The notes: generated by a model from the sequence alone, not told the origin. A stretch of 64,000 nucleotides of DNA from Oxalobacteraceae sp. CFBP 13730 (GCA_014841835.1 JACYUQ010000002.1:930001-994000); one strand, 5' to 3'; positions 17,603-26,485 are shown, counted from the stretch's first letter. Numbers and translations: made by a program.

Positions 17603-18030
17603 GCAGCCGGGAAGACGCTGCGCAGCGCAGCCGGCAACGGGGCCGACTTGCCCACCTTGAAATCGACCCACACCACCTTGGCCATGCCATTGGCGTGCAG
17701 CTCGCCCGCTTCGCCATTCGCGTCCAGCAACCGGATCTCGTGCGACACCTCGATGCTCGAGCGCCCCGGCGGCGCGATGAAGGTACGCACCTCGATCTCG
17801 CCCGGATAGGTCAGCTGCTTGAGGAAGTTCATCGATGCGTTGACGATGACGGGGCCCTGGTCGCGCGAATCGGGCAGGCCGCCGACCTGCTCGAGCCAGG
17901 CAATGCGGGCCGACTCGATGTAACGGAAGTAATTGGTGTTGTTGACATGCCCCATGGCGTCCATATCGCCCCAGCGGATTGGCATGCGCATGGTGTGCAC
18001 CAGCATCGGTGCGGTAGTCTCACTACTCAT
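17599..18030 (-). CDS. hotdog-fold acyl-CoA thioesterase
   Basis: A 143-residue 4-hydroxybenzoyl-CoA-thioesterase-type protein. The motif RWGDMDAMGHVNNTNYFRYIE (about 19-39) carries the conserved Asp and HVNN of the family. It should hydrolyse an acyl- or aryl-CoA in the cytoplasm. CAGGAA precedes the ATG. Middle gene of the SDR-thioesterase-lyase operon, 17 bp after the SDR and overlapping the lyase start. The substrate may be an aromatic or unsaturated thioester linked to the lyase product. Confidence 0.86.
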   Translation of the reverse strand: MSSETTAPMLVHTMRMPIRWGDMDAMGHVNNTNYFRYIESARIAWLEQVGGLPDSRDQGPVIVNASMNFLKQLTYPGEIEVRTFIAPPGRSSIEVSHEIRLLDANGEAGELHANGMAKVVWVDFKVGKSAPLPAALRSVFPAA

Positions 18031-18047
18031 TCTGTGGTTCCTGGCGT

Positions 18048-18824
18048 TTAGTGCGCCATCATGCCGTCGTCGGCCGTGATGATGGCGCCGTTGATGAAGT
18101 GGGCTTCTTCGGCGGCCAGCAGCAGCAGCAGGCCGTCGAGGTCTTCGGGCCGGCCGGCGCGCTTGCGCGGCAGCATCTCGACGAGTTTGCGGCCCTGCTC
18201 GGTTTCGAAATAATCTTCGTTCGCATCGGTGGCAATGTAGCCGGGGCAGATGGCATTGACGTTGATACCGTACTTGCCCCACTCCACCGCCATCGCCTTG
18301 GTCATCTGCACCACGCCGGCCTTGCTCATGCAGTACACGCCGATCTGCGGCAGCACGCGCAGGCCTGCCACTGAGGCAATGTTAACGATGCGGTGCTGCT
18401 TGCGCGGGTCGCCCTTGGCGCGCGCGATCATGCGCTTGGCGGTTTGCTGGGCCACGAAGAACGCGCCGCGCAAATTGGTGTCCATGATGTAGTTGTAGTC
18501 GTCCTCGCCCACATCGATCAGGCGCTGGGTGGACGACACGGACGAGTTGTTGATCAGGATATCAATCGGCCCCGCCTCGGTTTCGGCATGGGCGATGGCC
18601 GCCTTGATGCTGCCAAGGTCGGTCACGTCGAGGCGCACCACGTGCGCGGCGCCGCCGTCGGCTTCGATCTCGGCGCGCAGCTCCTTGAGCCGCTCGACGC
18701 GGCGCGATGCCAGCACAACCTGTGCGCCGGCGCCGGCCAGGGCCTTGGCGAAACGCGCGCCCAGGCCACTCGATGCGCCGGTAACCATGGCGATCTTTCC
18801 TTCAAAATTGACTTCAATGCCCAC
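18048..18824 (-). CDS. SDR-family oxidoreductase
   Basis: A 258-residue classical short-chain dehydrogenase. It has TGASSGLG at the cofactor site (about 14-21), INNSSVS in the place of the usual NNAG, and the active site YCMSK (about 160). The GTG start at 18824 is preferred: GGGGGCGG precedes it and the protein then begins at the conserved beta strand; an in-frame ATG at 18869 would add 15 residues of no obvious family character. First gene of the operon with the thioesterase and the ammonia-lyase. Substrate unknown. Confidence 0.85.
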   Translation of the reverse strand: MGIEVNFEGKIAMVTGASSGLGARFAKALAGAGAQVVLASRRVERLKELRAEIEADGGAAHVVRLDVTDLGSIKAAIAHAETEAGPIDILINNSSVSSTQRLIDVGEDDYNYIMDTNLRGAFFVAQQTAKRMIARAKGDPRKQHRIVNIASVAGLRVLPQIGVYCMSKAGVVQMTKAMAVEWGKYGINVNAICPGYIATDANEDYFETEQGRKLVEMLPRKRAGRPEDLDGLLLLLAAEEAHFINGAIITADDGMMAH

Positions 18825-19004
18825 GTCCGCCCCCGATGTAAGTACGATCCCGCGTTGCGAAAGCACCATGATCCCACAAATGTCCGGTATTCGATTGCCC
18901 CTTCTAATATTGCCTTTACAATGGCCGCGATATTGCAATGAACAGCAAAAACCCGCACACTCGTGCTATTTTCTGATTCCCGTCATCCCTATCCCAAAAA
19001 AACC

Positions 19005-20681
19005 ATGACAGAGACAACGAACCTTCTCGAACAATACGGCCCACGCGAAGCGATGGAATACGACGTCGTGGTCGTCGGCGGCGGCCCTGCCGGCCTGTCG
19101 GCGGCGATCCGCCTGAAACAGCTGGCTGCCGAAAAAAACCAGGAAGTCACGGTCTGCGTGCTGGAAAAAGGCGGCGAGCTGGGCGCGCACATCCTGTCCG
19201 GCGCGGTGATGGACCCGCGCGCGATCAACGAGCTGATCCCCGACTGGAAAGAAAAAGGCGCGCCGCTCAATACGGCTGTGACCGAAGACCGCGTCTTGTT
19301 CCTGAGCGAAACCAAATCGTATGCCACGCCGGCATTTGCCATTCCGCCGGCACTGGCCAATCACGGTAACTACGTGATTTCGCTGGCCAACGTGGTGCGC
19401 TGGCTGGGCCAGCAGGCCGAAGCGCTGGGCGTGGAAATTTTCCCGGGCTTCCCGGCTGCTGAAATCCTGTACAACGAAGACGGCTCGGTCAAGGGCGTCG
19501 CCACCGGCAATATGGGGATGAAACGTGACGGCGAGCCGGGCCCGGAATTCCAGCTCGGCATGGAACTGCATGCCAAGTACACGTTCTTTGCCGAAGGTTC
19601 ACGCGGTAACCTGGGCCGCCAGCTGATGGCCAAGTACGAACTGAACAAGGGCAAGGATCCGCAGACTTACGGCATCGGCATCAAGGAGCTGTGGGAAATC
19701 GATCCGGCCAAGCATCAGCCGGGCCTGGTGATCCACACGGCCGGCTGGCCGCTGCCGAACGACACGTATGGTGGCTCGTTCCTGTACCACCTGGAAAACA
19801 ACCAGGTCGCGGTCGGCTATGTCGTCGGCTTGTCGTACCAGAATCCGTACCTGTCGCCATACGAAGAGTTCCAGCGCTATAAAACGCACCCGGCCATCCG
19901 CGGCTTCTTCGAAGGCGGCAAGCGCATTTCGTACGGCGCGCGTTCGATTACCGCAGGCGGCCTGCAATCGTTGCCCAAGACCGTGTTCCCGGGTGGCGCG
20001 TTGATCGGCTGCGATGCGGGCTTCCTGAATACCAGCAGGATCAAGGGCAGCCACGCCGCAATCAAGACCGGCATGCTGGCGGCCGAGGCGGCGTTTGCCG
20101 CATTGGGCGAAGGCCGCACGGGCGACGAGCTGACGAGCTTCCCGGCGGCATTCGAACAATCGTGGCTGCACGAAGAGCTGCACGTGGCGCGCAATTTCAA
20201 ACCGTGGATGAGCAAGGGCCTGGTGCTTGGTACCATCATGACGGGCATCGACCAGATCGTCTTCCGTGGCAAGGCACCATGGACGCTGCACCACAAGCAC
20301 GCCGACCACGAGTGCCTGAAGCCCGCCTCGCATTTCAAGCCGATCGTCTATCCAAAGCCGGACGGCAAGCTGACCTTCGACAAGCTGTCGTCGGTGTTTA
20401 TCTCGAACACCAACCACCGCGAAGACGAGCCAATTCACCTGACGCTGAAGAACCCGAGCGTGCCGGTGGACGTGAACCTGGCCAAGTATGCGGGTCCGGA
20501 ACAGCGGTACTGTCCGGCCGGGGTATACGAATACGTCAAGCGCGAAGACGGTGGCGATCGCCTGCAGATCAACGCCCAGAACTGCGTGCACTGCAAGACC
20601 TGCGACATCAAGGACCCGACCCAGAACATCGTCTGGGTGACGCCGGAAGGTGGCGGCGGGCCGAATTATCCAAATATGTAA
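19005..20681 (+). CDS. electron transfer flavoprotein-ubiquinone oxidoreductase
   Basis: A 558-residue ETF-QO, which passes electrons from reduced ETF (fed by acyl-CoA and amino-acid dehydrogenases) to membrane ubiquinone. It shows the FAD motif [13 protein letters not shown] (about 23-35), a quinone-binding middle region, and a C-terminal [4Fe-4S] domain (about 502-545; CPAGVYEY then QNCVHCKTCDIKDP). Full length for the family. It stands alone, with a strong hairpin after it; etfAB are not in the window. It would serve the acyl-CoA dehydrogenase at 58-59 kb. Confidence 0.96.
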   Translation: MTETTNLLEQYGPREAMEYDVVVVGGGPAGLSAAIRLKQLAAEKNQEVTVCVLEKGGELGAHILSGAVMDPRAINELIPDWKEKGAPLNTAVTEDRVLFLSETKSYATPAFAIPPALANHGNYVISLANVVRWLGQQAEALGVEIFPGFPAAEILYNEDGSVKGVATGNMGMKRDGEPGPEFQLGMELHAKYTFFAEGSRGNLGRQLMAKYELNKGKDPQTYGIGIKELWEIDPAKHQPGLVIHTAGWPLPNDTYGGSFLYHLENNQVAVGYVVGLSYQNPYLSPYEEFQRYKTHPAIRGFFEGGKRISYGARSITAGGLQSLPKTVFPGGALIGCDAGFLNTSRIKGSHAAIKTGMLAAEAAFAALGEGRTGDELTSFPAAFEQSWLHEELHVARNFKPWMSKGLVLGTIMTGIDQIVFRGKAPWTLHHKHADHECLKPASHFKPIVYPKPDGKLTFDKLSSVFISNTNHREDEPIHLTLKNPSVPVDVNLAKYAGPEQRYCPAGVYEYVKREDGGDRLQINAQNCVHCKTCDIKDPTQNIVWVTPEGGGGPNYPNM

Positions 20682-20683
20682 GT

Positions 20684-20716
20684 GTCAGCAGCTTCCGCTT
20701 TTGCTGCTGACTTTGT
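20684..20716 (+). terminator. terminator after ETF-QO gene
   Basis: A perfect 9-bp stem, GTCAGCAGC/GCTGCTGAC, with a 10-nt loop is followed by a short T run. It starts 3 bp past the stop codon. Confidence 0.8.
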
Positions 20717-20813
20717 AAGAATCATCCTGCAACATCACCGCCAATCTGCTGATTGGCGGTGAACGCCAACGGCGTAGCATCGGTTGCTCACACACCAGTG
20801 GCAGGAGACAGCG

Positions 20814-21173
20814 ATGGGTGATTCCACAGACAATATGGGCAAGCGGCAGGGTCCCGGCATGGGGCAAAACAGCAATCTGCACAGCGGCAATCTGCAAAGC
20901 GACAAGCAGAACATTGCTGGCGACAAGCATGCCACCGGGCAGCAAGGTGGCCGGACGCAGGAGGGCAAGCAGCATGACATCGGCAGCCGGCAAGGCGCCG
21001 GTGGCCAACAGCAGAACCAGCAACACGGTGGCCAGCATGCATCAGGCGGCACCCCGGCGCTGGATGACCTGAACGCCGACCGCGACAGGCGCGACCAGGG
21101 TTCGCCGGGCAGCGGGTCCCGGCAGATGGACCAGCAGAGCGACTGGGCCGGCAAGCAGGACAAACAACGCTGA
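20814..21173 (+). CDS. hydrophilic, probably disordered small protein
   Basis: A 119-residue protein of unknown function, dominated by G, Q, D, N, S, K and R with almost no hydrophobic residues. It resembles low-complexity, hydrophilin-like stress proteins, but no family is recognised. There is no signal peptide or membrane segment. AGGAG lies 6 bp before the ATG and a terminator follows, so it looks like a real monocistronic gene. Two longer antisense frames across it have no Shine-Dalgarno or sensible composition. A role in desiccation or osmotic protection is a guess from composition. Confidence 0.75.
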   Translation: MGDSTDNMGKRQGPGMGQNSNLHSGNLQSDKQNIAGDKHATGQQGGRTQEGKQHDIGSRQGAGGQQQNQQHGGQHASGGTPALDDLNADRDRRDQGSPGSGSRQMDQQSDWAGKQDKQR

Positions 21174-21193
21174 CGTGGCAGTGTCCACGCAAG

Positions 21194-21227
21194 AGCGCGG
21201 CGCCTTGAACGGGTCGCGCTTTTTTTG
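21194..21227 (+). terminator. terminator of the hydrophilic-protein gene
   Basis: Stem AGCGCG/CGCGCT, extended by a G-T and a C-G pair, is followed by seven T residues. It sits between two convergent genes. Confidence 0.8.
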
Positions 21228-21233
21228 TGCCTG

Positions 21234-22064
21234 TCAGGCCGGCACCACGCTGCTGGCATCCTGACCAAACCACCTGAGCGACAGCGTGCGCAGCGTGCCA
21301 TCCGAACGCGCCTCGCGCAGTGCCTTGTCGATCGCCAGCCTGAATGCCGGACGGCCCTTGCGCAGCGCGATGCCAACGGGTTCAGGGGTGCCGATGCGGG
21401 CGCCGGCCTTCAGTGGCAGCTGCGTCTTGCTGATCAGGTAATGCACCAGCAGGCTATCGTCGAGCAAGGCGTCGATGCGACCGAAGGCCAGGTCCTGCAG
21501 ATTCTCGGGCACCGCCGGATAGCGCTTGATCCTGATGCCCCGGACCGCTTTCGCCTGCTCTTCGAACACACTGTTCTGGCGCACGCCCAGTGTGCGGCCC
21601 TTGAGGTCGGCCAGCGTGCGGTAGCTGGCGCGCTCGTTCTTGCGCACGATGAGCTGGGGCTGCGAATAGCAATATGGTGCGGAAAAGTCGAACGCTTTCG
21701 CGCGCTGCGGCGTGATGATGACCTGGCTGATGGCCACATCCACCCTGCCCGCGCGCAGCGCCGGCAGGATTTTGCTCCATTCGGTCAGCACGAATTGCGG
21801 CTCGAGACCCATGCGCGCGGCAACCGCGCGCGCCACGTCGACGTCATGGCCGGTCAGTTGCCCGCTCGCCGGGTCCCTGAAATTGAAGGGAGGATAGGTG
21901 CCTTCGAGCGCGATGCGCAGTGTGCCCCGTATGCCGCGTGCGTCTGCCGGATCTGCCAAGCCCGCCGCGTCCGCCCATGGCGTGCACAGTGCGGCAGACG
22001 CCGGCAGCGCCAGCAACTGCCCCAGCACCCGGCGCCGCCCGTCGTTCGCAATCCCTTCGGCCAT
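21234..22064 (-). CDS. amino-acid-type ABC transporter substrate-binding protein
   Basis: A 276-residue periplasmic binding protein of the SBP_bac_3 family (polar amino acids). The mature part runs from about residue 45 (TLRIALEGTYPPFNF) and has GHDVDVARAVAARMG and DFSAPYCYSQ. The N-terminus NDGRRRVLGQLLALPASAA looks like a Tat-type signal. GGGGGCAAGGG just upstream supports the start at 22064. No permease or ATPase genes are adjacent, so it is an orphan binding protein. Ligand not predictable. Confidence 0.87.
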   Translation of the reverse strand: MAEGIANDGRRRVLGQLLALPASAALCTPWADAAGLADPADARGIRGTLRIALEGTYPPFNFRDPASGQLTGHDVDVARAVAARMGLEPQFVLTEWSKILPALRAGRVDVAISQVIITPQRAKAFDFSAPYCYSQPQLIVRKNERASYRTLADLKGRTLGVRQNSVFEEQAKAVRGIRIKRYPAVPENLQDLAFGRIDALLDDSLLVHYLISKTQLPLKAGARIGTPEPVGIALRKGRPAFRLAIDKALREARSDGTLRTLSLRWFGQDASSVVPA

Positions 22065-22123
22065 CCCTTGCCCCCGCACGGTCAAAGACACGTTATAACC
22101 GAAAAGCAGAAAATGGCACAGGA

Positions 22124-23236
22124 TCAGGACTGCACGACGATCCGCTTCTGTTCGCGCGCCGAGCGGTACACGGCCTCGATGATACGGATATCGCGCAGCC
22201 CTTCTTCGCCAGGCACGAGCGGCTCGCGGTTCTGCATGACGCACTGCGCCATGTGGTCGAGCTGGCCAACCCACTGATTCGCGTACGGTCCGGGTGGCGG
22301 TTTGACCTCGGTCTTGTCGCTGCGTTCCTGGCCCACCCACATGCGCTGGCCGCTGTAGGCAGTGGCCGGTTCGAGTTCGATCCGCCCTTTCTCGCCCATC
22401 AGCACGAACTGGTTGCGGTTCGCGCTGTACATCGACATGCACGAGCCGATCGCACCGGACGGGAATTCGAGCTGAAAGTCGATCATGTCTTCCACTTCGC
22501 GGAAACGCGGATCGCTGCGGTTGGTGGTCTCCTTGGCGAACACGGCCACCGGCTCTTCGCCGGTCATGTAGCGCGCCGCCTGCAGCGCGTAGATGCCGAT
22601 GTCCATCATCGAGCCGCCGCCCGATTGCGCCTTCTTCATGCGCCATGTGTTGGCGTCGCCCACGACAAAGCCGTGCTCGGAGCGGAAGTAGCGGATATTG
22701 CCGATCGCGCCGGCGCGTGCCAGGCGGATGGCCTCGACATTATGCGGCTCGAAGCGCGAGCGGTAGCCGATCATCAGCTTCTTTCCGGCCTTGCGGCAGG
22801 CGGCAATCATCTGTTCGCACTCGGCTGGATTGATGGCCATCGGCTTTTCGCACATGACATGCTTGCCGGCCTGCGCGGCGCGGATCGTGTACTCGGCGTG
22901 CATGAACACGGGCAGGCAGATATACACGATGTCGATGTCGGGATTGTCACGGATGCGGTCGAAGTCGTTGTACGAATAAATGCCGCGCTCGGGCACGCCG
23001 TATTCCTGCGCTACCTTTTTTGCCTTGGCGGGGTCGCCGCTGACGAGCGCCACCAAGCGGCTGTGCTGGCAATTCTGAAACTGCGGGATGATGCGGCCCA
23101 GGCCATAGCCGCCCAGGCCCACGATGGCGTAACCGAGCTTGCGGCCGGTGCTGGCAGCCCAGCCCGGGTTCACTGCGCTTGCCGCCAGGACGCCACCTGC
23201 CGCCATGACCAGGCCGCGTCGTTGTAGATCGATCAT
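22124..23236 (-). CDS. Tat-exported Gfo/Idh/MocA oxidoreductase
   Basis: A 370-residue NAD(P)-dependent sugar oxidoreductase. The N-terminal twin-arginine signal (MIDLQRRGLVMAAGGVLAAS) precedes a Rossmann fold (about 34-155; YAIVGLGGYGLG), with the family EKP motif (CEKPMA) and a C-terminal GFO_IDH_MocA domain (SGGGSMMDIGIYAL). Like glucose-fructose oxidoreductase it would be exported folded with its cofactor bound. Divergent from the SMP-30 gene, 126 bp away; together they could form a periplasmic sugar-oxidation pair (sugar to lactone to acid). That link is inferred. Confidence 0.9.
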   Translation of the reverse strand: MIDLQRRGLVMAAGGVLAASAVNPGWAASTGRKLGYAIVGLGGYGLGRIIPQFQNCQHSRLVALVSGDPAKAKKVAQEYGVPERGIYSYNDFDRIRDNPDIDIVYICLPVFMHAEYTIRAAQAGKHVMCEKPMAINPAECEQMIAACRKAGKKLMIGYRSRFEPHNVEAIRLARAGAIGNIRYFRSEHGFVVGDANTWRMKKAQSGGGSMMDIGIYALQAARYMTGEEPVAVFAKETTNRSDPRFREVEDMIDFQLEFPSGAIGSCMSMYSANRNQFVLMGEKGRIELEPATAYSGQRMWVGQERSDKTEVKPPPGPYANQWVGQLDHMAQCVMQNREPLVPGEEGLRDIRIIEAVYRSAREQKRIVVQS

Positions 23237-23362
23237 GCTTGTCTCCTCCAATAAGGTTGCGGGAATGTTATCGTCTTGTAGAGAGAAGGATACAATTGAT
23301 TCATATGAAATGATAGCGGTATCACCACCCTCATCCACCGTTCACTTTGCCAGGAGTTGCCC

Positions 23363-24346
23363 ATGTCCGTACCACCCCGTCGTGCCACCCTTCGTGCCAT
23401 CTGTCGCGTTCCGTTCGTCCGCCTGATGCTGGCCGCCAGCGTCGCCGCCATCCTGTCGCCCGCCGTATTGGCTGCGCCGATGGCCAGTTGCAGTGGCAAG
23501 GCCCCATCGGGCGAGCTGAACGCCGAGCGCATTGCAGCGATCACGCCATCGCGGGGCGAACCGGGCTTGTACGAAGGTGCGGTATGGATGAACGGGGCGC
23601 TGTATTTTTCGGACTTCAGCTTCAGTGAGGGCTTTCCATCACGCGTGCGCAAGTACACGCCGGGCGGCGACGTGACCACCGCCATCGAGGATGCGGGCAG
23701 CAATGGCCTGGCGGTCGATGCCAACGGCGCGCTGGTCGCGGCCACCCACAAGTACAAGGCGCTGTCGCGCTACGATCTGGCGGACGGCAAGCGCACGACT
23801 GTCGCCTCCCAGTTCCAGGGCCAGGTCTTCAATTCACCGAACGATATCGCCATCGCGGCTGATGGTACGATCTACTTCACCGATCCGGACTACCAGAAAG
23901 CCGCAGCGCCCGGCGGCCAGCCGGTGACCGGCATCTATCGCGTGGGGACGGATGGCGCGGTGACGCTGGTCGATGGTTCGCGCAAGAATCCGAACGGAAT
24001 TGCGCTGTCACTCGACGGCACGATGCTGTACGTGAACGCGAGCGATGGCGCGGTGCGTGCTTACCCGATCAAGCATGGCGTGCCACAGGCGGGGCGCGAC
24101 CTGATCAAGGGCATCGAGAATGGCGACGGCATGACGCTCGACTGCCACGGCAACCTGTATGTGACGGAGCATGCACCCAAGCGCGTGCGGGTGTTCTCGC
24201 CGCAGGGCCGCGAACTGGCGACGATCCGGTTCGACGCCAATGTCACCAACGTCGCCTTCGGCGGCGCTGACGGCAGAACGCTGTACATCACCGGCGCGGG
24301 CGCCGTCTGGCAATTGCCGCTGGAGGTGTCAGGACTTCCCTACTGA
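23363..24346 (+). CDS. exported SMP-30/gluconolactonase-like protein
   Basis: A 327-residue beta-propeller protein with an N-terminal signal peptide (hydrophobic stretch about 20-38, ending AVLAAP). SMP-30/Gluconolactonase repeats (about 60-320) include NSPNDIAIAADGTIYFTDPD, KNPNGIALSLDGTMLYVN and GNLYVTEHAPKRVRV; the Asn/Asp of PND and PNG match the metal site. It may hydrolyse a sugar lactone in the periplasm. AGGAG precedes the ATG. Divergent partner is the Tat-exported oxidoreductase. Some proteins of this fold are esterases or strictosidine-synthase-like, so the substrate is open. Confidence 0.87.
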   Translation: MSVPPRRATLRAICRVPFVRLMLAASVAAILSPAVLAAPMASCSGKAPSGELNAERIAAITPSRGEPGLYEGAVWMNGALYFSDFSFSEGFPSRVRKYTPGGDVTTAIEDAGSNGLAVDANGALVAATHKYKALSRYDLADGKRTTVASQFQGQVFNSPNDIAIAADGTIYFTDPDYQKAAAPGGQPVTGIYRVGTDGAVTLVDGSRKNPNGIALSLDGTMLYVNASDGAVRAYPIKHGVPQAGRDLIKGIENGDGMTLDCHGNLYVTEHAPKRVRVFSPQGRELATIRFDANVTNVAFGGADGRTLYITGAGAVWQLPLEVSGLPY

Positions 24347-24352
24347 CGCCGG

Positions 24353-24757
24353 CTACCAGCTCGGGCGCGAGCCCGGGCCGAAATTGTGGCCAGTGACCAG
24401 TGTGGTGCTCTGCACCAGCGTCGACAAGCCCAGGATCAGCTGGACGAGCTTATCATCCGGCAGCACCCAGATCTGGCCACGCGGCTGTTCGGCGCCGGTA
24501 GCGGCCATGATCAGGGGCGCGATCCACGCGGCGTCGCTGTCGACGTCGAGCAGGATGGCGTCGGCCGTCGTCTGCATGTGCACCAGGCCGCCTTCGGCAA
24601 TGGCGAAACAGATGCCGACGCCGGTTTCCCGCGGCGTGATCAGTTCCTGCATGGCGGCGTTGTGCTCGTCGATCCACAGCTCGACGTCTTGCGGCGTCTC
24701 GAGCGCGGTCCAAGGGCGGGGTTTGAAGCGGGGTGGCTGTTCGGGCGGGAGGGTCAT
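24353..24757 (-). CDS. conserved-looking protein of unknown function
   Basis: A 134-residue cytoplasmic protein I do not recognise. It has a Pro-rich start (MTLPPEQPPRFKPRPW), acidic and hydrophobic strands in the middle, and ends in a GHNFGPG-containing tail. It converges with the SMP-30 gene (6 bp apart) and follows the phosphoesterase gene on the same strand, so it may be the last gene of the DUF378-phosphoesterase operon (88 bp gap). The start at 24757 is chosen; the frame continues 27 codons upstream with Arg/Cys-rich non-conserved sequence. Confidence 0.65.
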   Translation of the reverse strand: MTLPPEQPPRFKPRPWTALETPQDVELWIDEHNAAMQELITPRETGVGICFAIAEGGLVHMQTTADAILLDVDSDAAWIAPLIMAATGAEQPRGQIWVLPDDKLVQLILGLSTLVQSTTLVTGHNFGPGSRPSW

Positions 24758-24845
24758 GTGCTGCACGCAAAAGGGGACGGGGCGTATCTTACGGCAATTT
24801 CCATCGCCGCGGGCCGGGTCCACGCTTGCCAGGGTCACGCTTCCA

Positions 24846-25313
24846 TTATGGGATATCGAGCGTCACGAGCCGCACGCTGACGTGCCCATTGTCGATGATG
24901 AGTTCGCCGACCGAGACAGGCAGCGTAAAACGACGGCGCCCCGCCGCGCCGGGATTCACATACAACACACCGTCCCGCTGGGCGCAGGCCGGCTTGTGCG
25001 TGTGACCGGTCACGACAACGCGCACGCCGCTTGCCACCGGGTCGATGGCAAGTTCCTTCAGGTCGTGCAGCATGTGGATGTCGACGCCGCCGTAGGTCAC
25101 GGTGACGGTGTCAGGCAATGCCAGGGCCCAGGCGCCGCTGTCGTTGTTGCCACGCACACTCGTGAGCGGAGCGATCTCGGCCAGGCGCTCGAGCGTGGCC
25201 GGATCGACGATGTCGCCGGCATGCAGAATGGCATCGCTGCCCTGCAGGAAGTCGAGCGCCTGCGGACGCAGCAGGCCGTGCGTATCGGAGATCAGGCCAA
25301 TGCGAATCACCAC
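24846..25313 (-). CDS. YfcE/MJ0936-type metallophosphoesterase
   Basis: A 155-residue calcineurin-fold phosphodiesterase. The metal motifs are all present in order: SDTHG (about 9-13), AGDI (about 32-35), GNND (about 54-57) and GHTHKP (about 102-107). Such proteins hydrolyse phosphodiesters in vitro; the physiological substrate is unknown. The start is GTG 25313, directly following the stop codon of the DUF378 gene, so the two are translationally linked. Confidence 0.9.
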   Translation of the reverse strand: MVIRIGLISDTHGLLRPQALDFLQGSDAILHAGDIVDPATLERLAEIAPLTSVRGNNDSGAWALALPDTVTVTYGGVDIHMLHDLKELAIDPVASGVRVVVTGHTHKPACAQRDGVLYVNPGAAGRRRFTLPVSVGELIIDNGHVSVRLVTLDIP

Positions 25314-25604
25314 CTACGGACGCTTGCTGCCGGCCATCTTGGCCATCGTAACGACCGAGTACAGCGCCGCCAGGCCGACGAGCACGTACACGACGCGGGT
25401 GAGCGTCGAGCCCGGCTCGAACAGGACGCCGACCATGTCGACGTCGAACAGGCCGACCATGCCCCAGTTCAGGCCGCCAATAATCAATAGCGCCATCGCG
25501 ATGTAATCCAGTGCGGACATGGCCGGACGGCCATGCGTGCGCGCCGTGACGCGACGATCGGGCAGCGAACGGCGGTCCATGGTGGGTGTATTGATGGTTG
25601 ACAT
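25314..25604 (-). CDS. DUF378 (YuzA-like) membrane protein
   Basis: A 96-residue protein with a polar N-terminus (RRSLPDRRVTARTHGR) and a DUF378 domain. That domain has two membrane helices: about 32-52 with LDYIAMALLIIGGLNWGMVG, and about 68-88. The GGLNWG motif is typical of DUF378. The AGGAGG Shine-Dalgarno is ideal. Function unknown. It is directly upstream of the phosphoesterase gene with no gap. Confidence 0.88.
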   Translation of the reverse strand: MSTINTPTMDRRSLPDRRVTARTHGRPAMSALDYIAMALLIIGGLNWGMVGLFDVDMVGVLFEPGSTLTRVVYVLVGLAALYSVVTMAKMAGSKRP

Positions 25605-25747
25605 CAGAGCCTCCTGGAAAAGTACGTGGGCACAACCGGGGCGACGCCCCGGCACTTGCTGTCCATACTAGCCCAGGTTAGCAAACATGCACGCACTGTT
25701 GCAGCGCAGGCAGACGGCCACTGTGCACGAGGCGCGCGGCCGCGAAC

Positions 25748-26365
25748 TCAGCCTTTCCAGGTGCGCGCCAGGCCCGTATCGGCATGGATCCAGCCGCCGC
25801 GCGGACCGCTGCGGTAGTAGTAGCCGACGCCGCCGCCGCGGAAGCTCTTGATCAGGCCGCCCAGTACTTCTTCATTCAGGTTGGCGATGCGGATGTCGGC
25901 CGCCTTGCCCACCAGGTGCAGCGACTGGCGCGCAGCTGGAACGCCCTGCTCGCGCAGGCGTGCGTTCGATTCCGGCGAGCGGTAGCCCGACAAGATTTCC
26001 AGTGGCTTGATAATGCCGAAGCGGGCGATGAAGGCCTGGGTGCTCCACAGCATCTCGAACAGTTTCGGATCGATCGGTGAGGACGCCTTGCCGTTCACGT
26101 CGCGCAGCAGATGGCACAGCTCCTGGTACGCCGACTCGATGACTTCGCCATCTTTCCAGTACAGCACATTGGCCGTCTCGCCGCTTTGCGGGCGCGTGAC
26201 CGACAAGGTACGCGGCTTGACCCAGAAATCGAGGTCGAGTGCCTGCGAATCGAACAGGTCGGGTGGCGGTTGGAGGTCGGTCGCGGCAGCGGCCAGCGGC
26301 GAACCGATGACACCGATGGCGGCAAGGCGCGCGCCCTGATGGAGGAAGTCTCTGCGGGAAGCCAT
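25748..26365 (-). CDS. Tat-exported DUF882 (YcbK-like, M15-fold) protein
   Basis: A 205-residue exported protein. The twin-arginine signal (MASRRDFLHQGARLAAIG) is followed by a DUF882/M15-like peptidase fold (about 65-200). Candidate zinc ligands are in SLHLVGKAADIRI and GGWIHADTG, with SGYRSPESN in between. YcbK-type proteins are thought to act on peptidoglycan in the periplasm. No terminator was seen. Isolated, 143 bp from the DUF378 gene. Confidence 0.86.
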   Translation of the reverse strand: MASRRDFLHQGARLAAIGVIGSPLAAAATDLQPPPDLFDSQALDLDFWVKPRTLSVTRPQSGETANVLYWKDGEVIESAYQELCHLLRDVNGKASSPIDPKLFEMLWSTQAFIARFGIIKPLEILSGYRSPESNARLREQGVPAARQSLHLVGKAADIRIANLNEEVLGGLIKSFRGGGVGYYYRSGPRGGWIHADTGLARTWKG

Positions 26366-26485
26366 ATATGCGTTGGTCTAACTCGTGAATATCGATGGGC
26401 CGTACTATAGCGTATTCGTCATGGAGAGCGCTGTATGGCGTGCTACGGGCGTGCAGCGCGCGCCCGGTGGCGCTGCGCCACGCGC

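Noticed and set aside
16067..18824. A complete aryl polyene biosynthetic cluster
   Set aside because: Only the lyase, thioesterase and SDR are present. There are no ketosynthases, acyl carrier proteins, dehydratases or glycosyltransferases in the window.
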